Assembly (NCBI GenBank): GCA_022495005.1
Contig: JAGYXB010001067.1
Coordinates: forward strand, 310,001 to 374,000
DNA: 64,000 nucleotides
Origin: Rhyacophila brunnea
Lineage: Eukaryota; Arthropoda; Insecta; Trichoptera; Rhyacophilidae
Direction: 5' to 3'
Position 1 is the first letter of the stretch. The number at the start of each line of letters is the position of its first letter. Positions 11,747-23,905 of the stretch are shown here, one piece after another. Position numbers and translations under genes: made by a program. The notes under the pieces were generated by a model that searched no databases, was not told where the DNA came from, and saw only the letters and a program-made list of their open reading frames with translations.

Positions 11747-12332
11747 CAGTGTTCTCCAAACTCAATAAGTATGTGAGCTACTTTCAGAAATTGAAATTGT
11801 CTCGTGAGCTACTTATACATATATCCTTCTATATAATATAATAAGTATATAAGATTATTATATTACTTAAAATAAATTAGGACATCAGACTTCCAATAAA
11901 ACATAAAATGCGTACTTTAATTATTTAATTATTTATAAACAAAATAATAATTGAAAACTAAAAAAAATAAAAAAAAAGTAAAAATAATTAGTGAAAAGAA
12001 TGGCATTCACTTTCTTCGACAATATCACTCCCAACTCCCATCTGAATACAATTATCAAGATGTACATCTGTGAGTCTGTTTCTTTATTTACTTTTAACCA
12101 CCTTCATAGTGGGAAACGTTCATGAACACAAGTAGGTAGAACAAAACAATGCCTTCATTTTGAGCGTAATTCGAACTAAAATTGGATACTTTTCTGTTGG
12201 GACGAAAGGCCATACAGATTCTACAGTTGAAGATACACTTTAAGCGATAAATCACATTCACAATTATAAATATGATAAAAATATCCTACGCGAGCTACCG
12301 GTAGCTCGCAAGCGACCGTTTGGCGATCACTG
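11747..12332. mobile_element. hAT MITE, 586 bp, TSD ATTTAGAC
   Basis: The ends are CAGTGTTCTCCAAACT and AACGGTCGC's mirror-side AGCGACCGTTTGGCGATCACTG region, with imperfect TIRs of the hAT CAGTG...CACTG type. A perfect 8-bp duplication, ATTTAGAC, flanks it (11739-11746 and 12333-12340). A GAGCTACCGGTAGCTCGC palindrome lies near the right end. No coding capacity remains. Confidence 0.85.
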
Positions 12333-12725
12333 ATTTAGACTAATAAAAGATAAGGTGAGATAAAGGCAGCCGATTTTTATGGTCGAAAATGTGTGCTCTA
12401 TTTTCGAGTCGCCCGGTATTTTAATTTCAGTGCAATAATGAAAAAACAGGGCGCGCAAATTTAGATATTCGTTAACTAATCAGCCAGTGTTGCCAGCCAT
12501 CATAATATTATAATTGCTATTATATTACGCAATACATCGTGGTCCCATGGAATATAGAAATAATAAATGTTATATAGTTCGTAGGTACATAGTTTTAGTT
12601 AGAAATACTAAAATATCAAACTTCAGGAAAAAATATGAAATAAATGATATTATAACGAATACTTATCTACTAACAAAGTGCTCTCTGACTCCGGATAAAT
12701 ATGGCGGGGGATTCGGGGTTGAGAA

Positions 12726-12738
12726 GGGGGGGGGGGGG
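12726..12738. repeat. G13 homopolymer
   Basis: Thirteen consecutive G residues in AT-rich DNA, preceded by short G-rich runs (GGCGGGGG, GGGG). Confidence 0.9.
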
Positions 12739-13573
12739 AATGTTTTAGGTGAATGAGGGGTGGTACAGACACACAGTAGAAATTAGAAAATGGTTTTCAG
12801 TAAAATTCAAACGTAGATAGTCTTCATTTCTGTGATAAAGAACGCGTCTTAATTTAGCGGCACGAAGGCAAATAGTGAAACTAAAAACAGTTTGTTCATA
12901 TATTATGTTTAGGCACGATATGTTTTTTTTTTTAAATATATATAAGCAGGGCTGTATTATGCTTGAAGAGGTCCTGGGCTAATACATATTGGGGCTTCCA
13001 GAAAAACAACTAATGAAAACGCATTTTACAAAATGTTAAATGTTTGTAAATCGTCTTTGTGGTGTTTTTGCTATATGATACATACTATCACCTCCGATGG
13101 TAATTGAAAGAGCTTTATGTACTCCTTCTCGCTCGGTTAGCTGTTTGAGGACTTCTGTTGTGGTCTAAAATAACACGGATATCACTCGGAGCAATTCCAT
13201 AAACAAGGTTGGGCATTTTTTTTATCAAATTGGAGATTCTAATCGGATGCATTTGGAATCAAGTAAGACGTGTTAACTGCGTAATTAACGACACTTTATA
13301 GCTCGCGGTTAACGTGGTTATGGGCGGCCATGTTAAAAATAACAACAAGTAATAAAAAAAAACTGCTCAAATATGATATATCTTATTTATCACTTTTTAA
13401 AATTGATTTTGGAGTTGAATGATATGTTAGAATATGGATATGACATGCATGAGCACATAATATGTGTCAATTTAATTTTAAATAATAATCCGGGACACTG
13501 TGCGTTCTGAGAACAATGAAAAACTGAATAAATTGGCCATACCTACTGATAAAAAAATGTTTTCACTCACATA

Positions 13574-14337
13574 TAGGGATTCCAATCCCGAGCTATTTTC
13601 GATACCGATGAATCCCGGGATTGATACACATAGTCCCGGGATAATTTCGGGATTGATTTTTTTATCAATTTTTATGGAACATATTAAAATAAAAGCAAAA
13701 ATATAACAGAAAAAATACTTATAATAAAAAATACCTACATTAGAAATAAACTGAGTTTGAGTGAAGTTTGATTTATACCCATGTGTAAGTTGCCGATTTA
13801 TTTTTCACATACATTATTAAAAATGGGAAAGATTGAAAAAAACAATGCTTCGCACTTTTAACAAAGGAATTCCACCAAGATCTCATACGTTTTACGGCAG
13901 TTTCATATTTGGCTGACTAATTAGATTTATGAAACGGAAAGGCCATAAGTACCTACACCATAAGTACGCCAATATTATTTGCTTTACTATTCTAAAGCTC
14001 GCTAATCCATTCGATTAGTCTTTACTATCAGAAACAGCAATCTCATATTAAATTCACATTATTATGTATATTACAATATTATTTACTCCATTAAACTTAT
14101 GTATTTCCAAGATTGAATGTACCTATACAATATTAACAATAAATGTCTTAAATAGTATAAATTATAGGTACTAGATTTATTTTTGACCGATTTTATCAAT
14201 GTTATTTGTAAATATAAAATTTTATATTAACAATGGAAAAAATGCCAATCCCGGGACCAGTCCCGGGATCCCGGGATTGTCAAATTGTAATCCCGAAATC
14301 CCGGGATCAGAATTTTGGCTCGGGATTGGATTCCCTA
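13574..14337. mobile_element. hAT-like MITE, 764 bp, TSD CTCACATA
   Basis: The terminal repeats TAGGGATTCCAATCCCGAGC and the mirror GCTCGGGATTGGATTCCCTA differ by one inserted base. A perfect 8-bp duplication, CTCACATA, flanks the element (13566-13573, 14338-14345). Both subterminal regions contain several ATCCCGGGAT palindromes, which may be transposase-binding sites (inference). The frames at 13500-13706 and 14199-14393 are by-products of these repeats. Confidence 0.85.
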
Positions 14338-14473
14338 CTCACATAATACACATTTTAAAGTCTTCTTACACTTTTACAATACAAGATAGTTAATATTTTT
14401 ATTTTTTTTCTATCTACTGATTAAAAAAAACACATCTACTGTGATTTGAAAATTATTTCATCTGGCAACACTG

Positions 14474-16340
14474 ATCGTCAGTGTTCGTCTAGCTAGGTTT
14501 AGTGTTAGAGCATCGCAGTTCGGTGAGTAGTTTTTTCTACCCGCTTTATGTATACAAATTCTTTTTAACTGTATTTTTTTATAAATTGCGCCTTTACAAT
14601 TTAGTATCATTTCAATAAATAGTACACACATTTCCGCATATAAGAAATAAACATACAATATTATAATAGTCAAATTTTCATATATTATGTTATATGAAAC
14701 ATTAGTTTTTTCGACGCCGCTTGACTTATATTTGAATCAGTACATATATATATATACATATATTGTATAACTTACTCGGGTGAGTGATTTTAGTATTAGA
14801 GCATAATATTGTTATATTTCAGGAAGTGTTTTCGGTTCAGTATCAATAAACGATTCGAACTGAGCACACCGACGCGTCGTTTTAAATTTAATCCATTATC
14901 TTGTTATATTATTAAGTAAATTTTGTGTTTTACTGAAAACTGTTTTGTGTGTGAAGTTCACCAATTAATTAGTGAATTACTGTTTGTTTTAGAAGGTATA
15001 TATTATTTTATTTAATCCTAGTTTGTATAACTACTTCATTTTCTCAACAAGTGTTTTTAAAATTCGTACCAAAAAGTATTATTAGAATAAACATATCATA
15101 AGTTCACTATTATACTTGTAAGTATTACAATTAAAAAACGGCCAGTGATTCACATTTTCTAATGTAAAAATTAAAATAAATGTATGCTACGCCAATTTAT
15201 ACCATGAAAAACAATTCAAAAATCATCATTATAATATTATAAGTAGTTAATTGTTTTTTGTGAAAAAAACGATGACAGAAGCAAGTGCAACAATTACTGA
15301 TGTCAGTGTGTGGATTTTTCTATAATTTTGCTCCAATTTCCTAACGCAACCTGCTGAAGAAACCTAGAAACAAAGAAAACCTGTATCGCATGGCCCAAAG
15401 TTCAGTGGAATTTATGCTATAGGTTTTCATTGGTTTCTCGGTTATAGTTGATTGTGTTATGTTTTAGATCTCAATTAGACGATGGCAATGAATAAATTCT
15501 TGTCTCATTTGTTTCTCATTGAATAGTCATCGAAAGCTCGAATTGAATCGTATTTAATATTGGTAATGACATATATTTCATCATGTCGGATATTCTGGTG
15601 TGTGATTTCTACATTTAAAAATGTGAATTACCCATTTTTTTCATATTAAGTTAAGTTCTGAGTATAAGCTTTACGTTCTTCCAAATAAAGGTCATTAGTT
15701 GCCAGGCAATACCGAGAGATTTGCACAATATCTTAATATTATTGGTGGCTTATTGAATACTAGCTGAAGTTATCAAGAGGTAGCTTTATTGATGGATTTG
15801 GGTACATTTATCTCTTAAAAAAACAATAATATTTACACTATTTGAAATTAAAATATCTATCTAAAACATGTCAAAATGAAAATAATTCTGACAGCCGAGT
15901 TAAATAAAAGAAATTTTAAATTTATCTGTCATGAAAATTTAAAATTGGAATTGGAAAGGAAGGTAATTTAAACAAACACACTTTGTATTTTTATATGAAC
16001 CTAGATGTTAGTTCAGACCATGTAGGAAAAGGAAATCAAACAAACATAGGTATTTTGACTTAAATAGATAGATCGCCTTTTAATTATGCGTCTGGCGCCA
16101 TTAATGATATACATCTGGAGGGAGTGTGGAAAGCTTTCATGCGACCAACTCCCTCGCAAATATTGACCCTTGTCACTAGTGAGAACTAGTTCAGACAATG
16201 TGATTTTGTGATGGTGTTCGCGCTTTTACTTATGTGCGTTTATCTGTGTCATTTTATACGCATAATGAAAAATTCCAGTAAATTTAAAACAATATCTTAT
16301 TAGCAATACATTGATTGGTAGATAGATCAAACAAACTTAA
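14474..16340. other. AT-rich DNA with possible untranslated or first exons
   Basis: No strong gene is present. Exon-like hints are GCATCGCAGTTCG|GTGAGTAG near 14510-14530 and a short frame from ATG at 15271 (MTEASATITDV, followed by GTGTGTG). These could be 5' exons of the host gene or of another gene, but no junction to a downstream exon can be shown from sequence alone. Confidence 0.2.
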
Positions 16341-17352
16341 TTATAAATTCTAATGGATTCAAGCTCTGTACTATTTCATTTAAGTCGTTTTTTGCGACCC
16401 GGGTTTCGCCTTTCGGCATCTTCAGGCGTCGTGTACACTCACAAAAGGCAAACACACACTGACAACGAACACCCTTAACTCTACCTTATATAATAAAACA
16501 ATACAATAAAGTAGGTAAAAACTCCATTACCTACCTATTTAGTCAGAAATTACAACAAAAAGTACAATAAACAAATTATGAATAGCTGAAGTGTCAGTAA
16601 AAAACCAAATTAGTAAAAACCCTATCTTATTAATAACAATACACTGGACAGCATATTATTATAATAAATCGTCAAACCTAATAAGAGGTCAAAATTCTTT
16701 ATAACAATAAAAAATATTACACTCAAGAGGTGTAAATCGTAAATTCTAAGAAAAATAATTAATCGAGTTAACTAATATATATATATATATATTATATTAG
16801 GTGAGTTATATATTATATTATATTAAGCGAGTTTATATGTATAATTTTTTTTATGTTAAAAAATAATGTTATAAAAATAAAAATAGGTACCTTGTAAGTA
16901 GTATTATTATAGACATCTCATTAGTTAACTCGATTAATTATTTTTCTTAGAATTTACGATTTACACCTCTTGAGTGTAATATTTTTTATTGTTATAAAGA
17001 ATTTTGACCTCTTATTAGGTTTGACGATTTATTATAATAATATACTGTCCAGTGTATTGTTATTAATAAGATAGGGTTTTTACTAATTGGGTTTTTTACT
17101 GACACTTCAGCTATTCATAATTTGTTTATTGTACTTTTTGTTGTAATTTCTGACTAAATAGGTAGGTAACGGAGTTTTTACCTACTTTATTGTATTGTTT
17201 TACTATATAAGGTAGAGTTAAGGGTGTTCGTTGTCAGTGTGTGTTTGCCTTTGGTGAGTGTACACGACGCCTGAAGATGCCGAAAGGCGAAACCCGGGTC
17301 GCAAAAAACGACTTAAATGGAATAGTACAGAGCTTGAATCCATTAGAATTTA
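16341..17352. mobile_element. 1-kb fold-back element with hammerhead-like boxes
   Basis: The two ~430-bp arms (16341-16774 and 16919-17352) are near-perfect inverted copies around a ~145-bp AT-rich loop. The tips read AATTCTAATGGATTCAAGCT. Each arm has, near its outer end, the box CTGAAGA-T-GCC-GAAA-GGC-GAAA-CCCGGGT-C (17271-17302 on +, 16394-16425 on -). This resembles the conserved core of type I hammerhead ribozymes found in Penelope-like elements. The frame at 17241-17438 is merely this arm translated (MPKGETRVA). No transposase is visible and the target duplication is unclear. Confidence 0.75.
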
Positions 17353-17574
17353 AATTCAAATTCCATCAGGTACCTTCGGTCGAAAGTATTAATGTTATAA
17401 ACTTAATTATATTGTGTTGCAAATCTATTGGATTTTAATAAACTAAGCGCGATTCCATTGGGCATAGGGTCAAACCATGTTAGCCGTCGTATTTTCATCA
17501 AAAAGTTTTTTTGTAGTGATTATAATATGGTATATGTGTTTTAAAATTATGTATGTTCAATTGAATTGTAATCT
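17353..17574. other. AT-rich spacer, nothing recognised
   Basis: The region between the fold-back element and the LINE fragment shows no gene, repeat end or structured motif. Confidence 0.3.
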
Positions 17575-17945
17575 CTCTTCTCCGTGTCATCCCCTATCGG
17601 ATGTCTGTCACCACCGGGGCGATCTTTGATATAGTATCTACTATCAAAAACAGTTCGGTGGACCTGCATTCGCACCAATCACTGACGTTCTTAAGTGACG
17701 ATATTATGCTGCATTTGTCGTTGATCTTCCTTCTAATAATGTGTTAAGGAATGGTGTACTTTTGTTCTCAAGATACTATAGATTTCCGGTTTTGATAAAA
17801 CTTAAAACTTCACGTTTATTTCTCATTGGTTTATGGACGTTAACATTTTATCAGTCAGTGAGTCCAAGGAATTTTGAAGATGGGTCAATACGGTCGTATC
17901 TCGAAGGCCTCAACTATCCTTGTCATATCCTGGTTTAGCGTTCAT
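17575..17945 (-). pseudogene. LINE RT C-terminal fragment, heavily decayed
   Basis: Its nucleotide sequence parallels 7125-7515 and 51825-52187. Shared segments are CATCCCCTATCGGATG, CAGTTCGGTGGA, CACCAATCACTGACGTTCTTAAG, GAGTCCAAGGAATTTTGA and CATATCCTGGTTTAGCGT. All frames are broken. It shows this LINE family inserted more than once at different ages. Confidence 0.65.
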
Positions 17946-18060
17946 ATCTTCATACCATATAAAGGATTGGGGGAACCATACAGGTCTCAACTATCTTTGT
18001 CATATCCTGGTTTAGAGTTCATATCTTTATACCATATAAAAGATTGAGGGAGCCATACAC
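17905..18060. repeat. Two-copy tandem duplication of ~78 bp
   Basis: The block CTCAACTATCcTTGTCATAT then CTGGTTTAGcGTTCATATCT then ACCATATAAAgGATTG is repeated back to back with few mismatches. The first copy overlaps the end of the LINE fragment, so the duplication followed that insertion. Confidence 0.7.
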
Positions 18061-19920
18061 AGACTCATGAATAATTTAAATAACTTGTTTGACGACGATT
18101 CTGAGAGAAAGAACAATAGAAAATTTAATTAATTATAATTTAATTTAATTTTGGCGTTGGTTAATTGTTTATTTTACTATTATAATTTCAATTGTTAAGT
18201 GATGCTCGCTTTAAAATATCAATATTCTATAATAATATACAGATAGTTTCAAAAAGCACCGCGAATTGAATAACGAACAACGCCCATCTATATATTATAT
18301 TCGCATCATTGACATTGGGATTTAACAGCTATCCCATACTAATGTATAAGCCATAAGCCAATACTAGTATAATAGGACCATAATAAAAATACATAATAAT
18401 ATATGCGTCGAACCGGTTGGCGCCGAATTTTTTTAATGCATATATCGCGAAGCAAAATACAAACTGGCTGAATAAAAATAATATCATTTATGGTGTTCCT
18501 ATGAAACACAAAAAGGTCATCAAAATTATATTAATGTTATTTTAGAGATTTTATTTGCAAATCGCAATAATAATTATATAGGTACCAGTGGCGAAAACTC
18601 CATACGAGGCGATTATTTAAATTTTAAAGCCTACCTTCTTAAGAAAAATATTTTTTAATTGCATAATGACATATTTATAATATAATTACTTGATTATTTT
18701 ATATTCTATAAAAATACGCTCCTATCGCAGAGCCTAAAACCTTCGCCCATAATATTGTTGTCGTAACTGAATTTTGTCTAAAATAATTAATAATTAGATA
18801 ATTTAAAAAAAATTTCTATGGCGTTTAATCGTATATTAATAATTATAGATCGTTTAAAATGAAATTTTATCTAATGATTTTAGACTCATCGCTCAGACTT
18901 ATGTCGTCAGTGAGTTTTTGAAGTTTCACTGTATTAGTGTGTCGTTGTCATTAATGTGTACATATTTTTGGCTATGAGATGATATAAGGAACAGGCAGGG
19001 GGGTAGGTTGGTTTGACTCCCAAATGAATAACTCAGAATTTGGTGCGTGAATGAAATGAACCCTGGTTTTATTATCTCCTTCCAAATAAATATCAATTTA
19101 ATTATTACAGATATGTTTACAGTTTATAATTTAGCGGGGTGAAATCACGAGTATGCGTTCTGATGGATTGCGAGATCCGATCGGGCGAAGCGAAACGATA
19201 ACCTTACGGTTGAATCTTAGATAACTGAATAACTATGTTGATTTCTTCTACTGGGTGTTTTAGAGTGATTCGATACAATATAAAATGCTGCTATCACTAC
19301 TTGAATATTTTGATAATCATGCGTTATTGTGTAACGCATGATTCGTTTCGTAAAGTATAAACAATTGATTTCAATTTGAACAATTATGCCCTTTTTAATA
19401 ATTGGTCAAGATTGATTTTCATATAAACAACTTTTGTGCATATCGTGGTAAACTTATGTAGCATTATTTATGAATTTGCGATGTTATTGATTGATTGAAT
19501 TATTATATAATTTTGCTAAATTGCGAGATACATTGTAGTTGTAAATTAATGGTTTTATACCAAGTCATGCTGGATGGTAGGGTATTGACCCTACATATTA
19601 TTCATTAGTAGTAATATCGTATTATCTTCTTATTTCTCGTAAGTATACCTGACAAGTGTGCTCTTTTTCTCAGCTCACCACAGCTTACCTTTTTCCAAAA
19701 GTCACCCTTCTCCACTGCTACAAAGTAAAAATAATTCGCAATGCCGCGCATTTTAGCATGATGTCATACAAATTACAATAAACCAGCGACTCCAAAAAGT
19801 GGTGTCAAATAACGTAAGTGAGGTGCTACGTTGCTCAAAAATAATATTTAAAATAAACATATTTAGTTTATTTTTAAATTATGTCATAAAAATCTACACG
19901 CGTTATTTTGTTATATCGTT
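18061..19920. other. AT-rich DNA, nothing firm
   Basis: No gene was found. A possible hAT-type end (CAGTGGCGAAAACTCC at 18587) is discussed under rejected items. Confidence 0.35.
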
Positions 19921-19922
19921 TA

Positions 19923-20613
19923 CAGTAGAACCTAGATATAACGGACTAATGCTGGTGAGGGGGTGTTCGTTAAAGCCGATAGTCCGTTATAACATAAACT
20001 AAATCCTGTTTATTCTTCTTCGGCTGATATTATATCGAGACACACCCGATGTGGAGTGACGTTAATGTTCGATGTCGATGCACTTGCTTTCGGTAATTCT
20101 GCTTTAAAGTAATAATCTACTCATGTTTGCACTTTTGAAGTCTGCTGTTTTTTTATACTTAATCAACTCACTAACATTACAAAAATCAGCCATGATGTGA
20201 TACTCAGGGTAACTGTCATCTACTTTTAACCTTTGTAAACTTATTAACTTATTGAATGGAGTAACACATGTATTCATTCACTTCGAGTTAACAGATTAAA
20301 CTGATGTGCATGTGTGTGACTTAGCGGCCAACGTTTCAAACGTCAGTGCTACGTTGAGTCTACGAGCAACGGCATTATGATTTGAATTCGAGTGCGAGAG
20401 ATATGACGTCATACTAAGAATATTGCGTACAACCGTTTACACTGGATAATTACTTTTTAATTACCATATTTAAATAGCATGCTAATTATATCGAATGGTG
20501 ACATTAGTCGTTACGCGCTGAGTGCGTCTTTAGCGTCCAATGTATTTAACAAACCTTTTTAACAATTTTCATATTTTACCGGATATTTTGTCCGTTATAT
20601 CGAGGTTCTACTG
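19923..20613. mobile_element. pogo/Tigger-like MITE, 691 bp
   Basis: The ends are CAGTAGAACCTAGATATAAC and the mirror of GTTATATCGAGGTTCTACTG, flanked by TA on both sides (19921-19922 and 20614-20615). Next to the left TIR, a second GTCCGTTATAA copy (about 19979) mirrors the TIR. CAGTAGAACCTCGATATAAC-type TIRs with TA targets are typical of Tigger/pogo elements. There is no transposase. Confidence 0.85.
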
Positions 20614-20615
20614 TA

Positions 20616-21147
20616 TTCGAGTTTACACTTTATTGTTCAGTTCACTTACCTTTTAGAGTATACCTATACTATTTTCACAGTGTATTCCGTAAAATCAGTC
20701 AAAAATTATCATAACATTAAAAATTAGATTTTAATATAAATCTATAATAGTTTATTCTTATTAAACCACACCTGTTTAAATGCGTCAATTTCGTAACTCC
20801 AAATCACTTAATTTGTTATTATTTGCCCCTTTTAATCAGCTTAGCGCCCCTCCCTACCAACGTCATAGTCCCGACTCTTCTGTAGACTCATCCCTTGCGG
20901 ACAGCAGAGCCAGTCCAAAAAACAGAATAAAAATTCTTTCTTAACTTTCTTCTTTAAGCACTACGGTGCATGGTTGCAGCATCAGTCCCGAGCGGCTCCG
21001 TCTCGGGACGGAATGAGCACTTAAAATCACTTCTTTCAGACACGTTTAAAGCGTCATAGAAAGTTGCTGTGCATATCCACGGTTGTGCATACCTATATGA
21101 CGGGTGGTGGTGGGAACTTTAACGTAATACCCCCTACCCGCCTCCAG
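20616..21147. other. Intergenic, small stem near 20985
   Basis: CAGTCCCGAG and CTCGGGACGG form a short stem at about 20984-21014. Nothing else was recognised. Confidence 0.35.
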
Positions 21148-21429
21148 CGCATCTATTCTATACACAATCTAGGGTAGGCTTGTATCGAAGTATTAGGATT
21201 TATTGTAAAAATTACAATAAGTTAGCAGTCTAATTTAAACAGTCAAAATGGTCTATCTCGCTCTAAAATTTACCACAGCCAAAAGAGGTGCTGTTAAAAC
21301 ATAGCACTTATTGTAACAATTACACCTACTTATTGTAATTTTTACAATAAGTGCTAATACTTCGATACAAACCTACCCTAGATAGCTGCCGTAGCGGCCG
21401 AAAGCAGTCTTGTGTATATAATAGATGCG
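21148..21429. mobile_element. Nested hairpin MITE
   Basis: The inner palindrome (21168-21382) has arms TCTAGGGTAGGCTTGTATCG, AAGTATTAG and TTATTGTAAAAATTACAATAA. An outer palindrome, CGCATCTATTCTATACACAA with its mirror TTGTGTATATAATAGATGCG, is separated from the inner one on the right by 27 bases (TAGCTGCCGTAGCGG...). This suggests one interrupted element or one hairpin inside another. Confidence 0.7.
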
Positions 21430-22080
21430 ATGGAGCCAATTCTGACCACTTTGATAACGACTGCCATATATATTGTAGTGAGTAAATATTATATTATAAC
21501 ACATTGGACACTGATTAAGTGTTCTTATTTGTTATAATATTGTCAACCTCCATCCAATAGGCAGTTTTCGCCACTCTTACATTATAAAATGTTGAAGATG
21601 TTGATCCCCAAAATGAATGAAAAATATTTTTGATACTCATATTTTGTAACATTTTTACTTATAAGTGATTAAAAAACATTTATGAAAATAAATAAGCCAA
21701 AAAACGGAATTAATATTCATTTACTTAGTATTTAAACATAAAATAATATAATTGATATTGAAAACAGGATAAAGACCAAACACAATTTAATTGATAAAAA
21801 ATATGTATCTGCATATATTTAATTATTTTTATTATAAAATGTTCAAAACCACTTTAATTATCATGTTATATTCACATTTTGAATAATAGGAGCACACATA
21901 TTTTTTTAAATCAGTTTATAGGCTCTCCTGTAAAAATAAAATAATAAAATTGATATTGAAAACAGGATAATGACAAACGCAATTTAATTGATAAAAAAAT
22001 ATGTATCCGCAAATATTTAATTATTTTTATTATAACATGTTCAAACCCATTTTCGCTATCACGTTACATAAACTTTTTGA
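21430..22080. repeat. AT-rich direct duplication, period ~200
   Basis: The block ATTGATATTGAAAACAGGAT, CAATTTAATTGATAAAAAA, TATGTATC and ATTTAATTATTTTTATTATA occurs at about 21740-21850 and again at about 21940-22045. The phrase AAATCAGTTTATAGGCTCTC is at 21908 and again at 22531. Confidence 0.65.
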
Positions 22081-22084
22081 ATGA

Positions 22085-22560
22085 TACGATCATACATTTT
22101 TTATTATTATTATTACAACGTTTTTCTTAGCTCGTATTCTTATTTATCCGGTACAAATCTAGACATTTGAAACTTTTAAAATATATTATCAGAACACGAT
22201 GCCAATAATTTTAGCCATCTTTAAGTAAATTGAATTAATTTTCAGTTAATTCTGTTTTGTATGGAAAGTTATTTCAGAAAAATCCGTAAAAAGTAAAAGA
22301 CTATTATTGATTGCTAAGGGGGTGGTCCTAGCAACTAAATTATTAATATATACGTGAGTTACTATGGAAATCAAAATGAAATAATGTCATAATGACATTT
22401 CAGTATTCTATATTTGTTTGTTTATTTACTTCATATCAAGTACAAGTTTGAGCATATTGAGCATAATAATTCAACAGAAAATTTAAAAACGTTGTATATA
22501 AAAAGTTCTTTTTATCTTGTAATTTATTTTAAATCAGTTTATAGGCTCTCCTGTAAAATT
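22085..22560. repeat. Dispersed repeat, partner at 52220-52670
   Basis: Shared blocks include CGTATTCTTATTTATCCGG, GACATTTGAAACTTTTA, TCTGTTTTGTATGGAAAGTT, ATTTCAGAAAAATCCGTAAA and AAAAACGTTGTATATAAAAA. This copy lacks the LINE and the GGTTGTTTGT segment found in the partner, so it serves as an empty-site comparison. Confidence 0.75.
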
Positions 22561-23322
22561 CACTATTTGGTCTTTGTATAGTTTTCATTCTCATGTCTTC
22601 ATTTATTTAAAAAAAAAAAATACACGTTGAGCATATATCGAATTATTACTTCAAGGCGTTCACACGTATATTATCTATGGCGTTCACAACATGACATTTA
22701 TAAGTAAATAAACTAGAGAAAAAACAAGGTAGAGAAAAAAAAACAAAGCAAAAAATAATTTTACTTACTGTCTGTAAGCATTTCTTTGAGGATCGAGTAG
22801 ATTTCTTTATAATATTTAGAAAATACATACAAAAATACAAAAAAAAAACACTCAGAAACATACATATTATTAGAAAAAAACATATTGATAAGTTAATTCT
22901 AAGTTTGTTGATCTTTGGTATTATTGTATACTTTTGAACATAAAGAGTTTTAATAAGAATACTACTAGTCTACTTTGAATATTACTAAAATCTTTGTGGC
23001 GTCCGTTTACACATTGTGCTCGATTTTATATTTATACGTGTTTAACATAGTTACTAGATATTTTTGTGTAACTATTGGGTCAACCATTTTAAATGCCGAC
23101 AGCTATCTATTTTTGGAAAATTCTCGCTTGATTTCAGATGTTACTCTTTTGATACGTACCAAAAAACATGCTCCGATTAAATTCACGTGTTGAAGAACGA
23201 TTTGATAAAAAATGTTATATTATTCATCTGTTTTCATTTGAAATAGTGCAATAATTAATCTCTCCATTTTATTATATACTTATATGAAACATGTTGATAA
23301 TTAATTACCATTAATAGTTTTT
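22561..23322. other. AT-rich DNA, nothing recognised
   Basis: Short open frames at 22646-22861 and 22975-23193 are AT-rich and have no recognisable family. Confidence 0.35.
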
Positions 23323-23430
23323 CAGGGCTCAAAATGAACCGGAGCGCACCGGAGCGCCGTTCCGGTTCATTTAATCGGAAAAATTATCGCTCCATTAAAT
23401 TTACCGTCTGAGGTAGATAATAATATGACA
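23323..23430. mobile_element. hAT MITE end (CAGGGCTC... family), truncated
   Basis: CAGGGCTCAAAATGAACCGG followed by GCACCGGAGCGCCG matches the right ends of the MITEs at 32580, 34165 and 35556. No partner end was found downstream. Confidence 0.6.
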
Positions 23431-23790
23431 TATGACGTCACCATTTATTTTTTTCCTCAAAACAGGAAACAGGTAATGGTATGTGTATTCAAGAAAACGC
23501 ATATTTCTTCATAGTTTTTATTTATTAATCTAAAGAACAGGAATGAACACGTGAAAATAAATAATTTATAATGGTCTTATAAGTATGAGTATATTTGGTT
23601 TTGATTTCAAATAAGAATGAAATTCTTGGCAGGGCTTCTTAAAATTTACTTTAGTTATTAATATTGCGTTAAGAACTGCGACGTGCAACTGTGTTTTTTC
23701 GCTCGTCCACAACCTATTCCTTAGAGAGAAAAACTTTTTCTACCGGTGCATTGTTTTGTCGATTTTTTTGTTTTTTCGCGCCTTTTTTTG
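23431..23790. other. AT-rich DNA, nothing recognised
   Basis: The 82-codon frame at 23691-23939 runs into the hAT-like end and has no family. Confidence 0.3.
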
Positions 23791-23804
23791 GTTTATCTCT
23801 TTCT

Positions 23805-23905
23805 GCAAAACGGGACATTTCAGCGTCCCGAAGCTATGCTTGGGGACAACGGGATAGGCTACCTAAAAACGGGACGTATGGTCACGTTAGGCATATAACA
23901 AAACA
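23805..23905. mobile_element. Possible hAT end (…ACGGGACGTATGGTCACGTTAG)
   Basis: The segment contains AACGGGACATTTCAGCGTCC and AAAACGGGACGTATGGTCAC. TGACCATACGTCCCG-type ends are common in animal hAT-derived elements. No matching left end was located, so this is a fragment. Confidence 0.35.

Larger units (their letters stand above)
12485..14473. mobile_element. Possible hAT derivative bounded by CAGTGTTGCCAG
   Basis: CAGTGTTGCCAG at 12485 is mirrored exactly by CTGGCAACACTG ending at 14473, which would give a ~2-kb hAT unit containing the younger MITE at 13574-14337. The flanking octamers do not match, so the two ends may belong to different elements of the same family. Confidence 0.35.

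Noticed and set aside
17241..17438. 65-codon ORF containing MPKGETRVAK
   Set aside because: It lies entirely in one arm of the fold-back element; the mirror arm carries the same sequence on the other strand.
18587..21577. CAGTGGCGAAAACTCC paired with GCAGTTTTCGCCACTC as ends of a 3-kb hAT element
   Set aside because: Only ~14 bases match, the flanking octamers differ, and the interval contains unrelated MITEs; coincidence or separate fragments is as likely.
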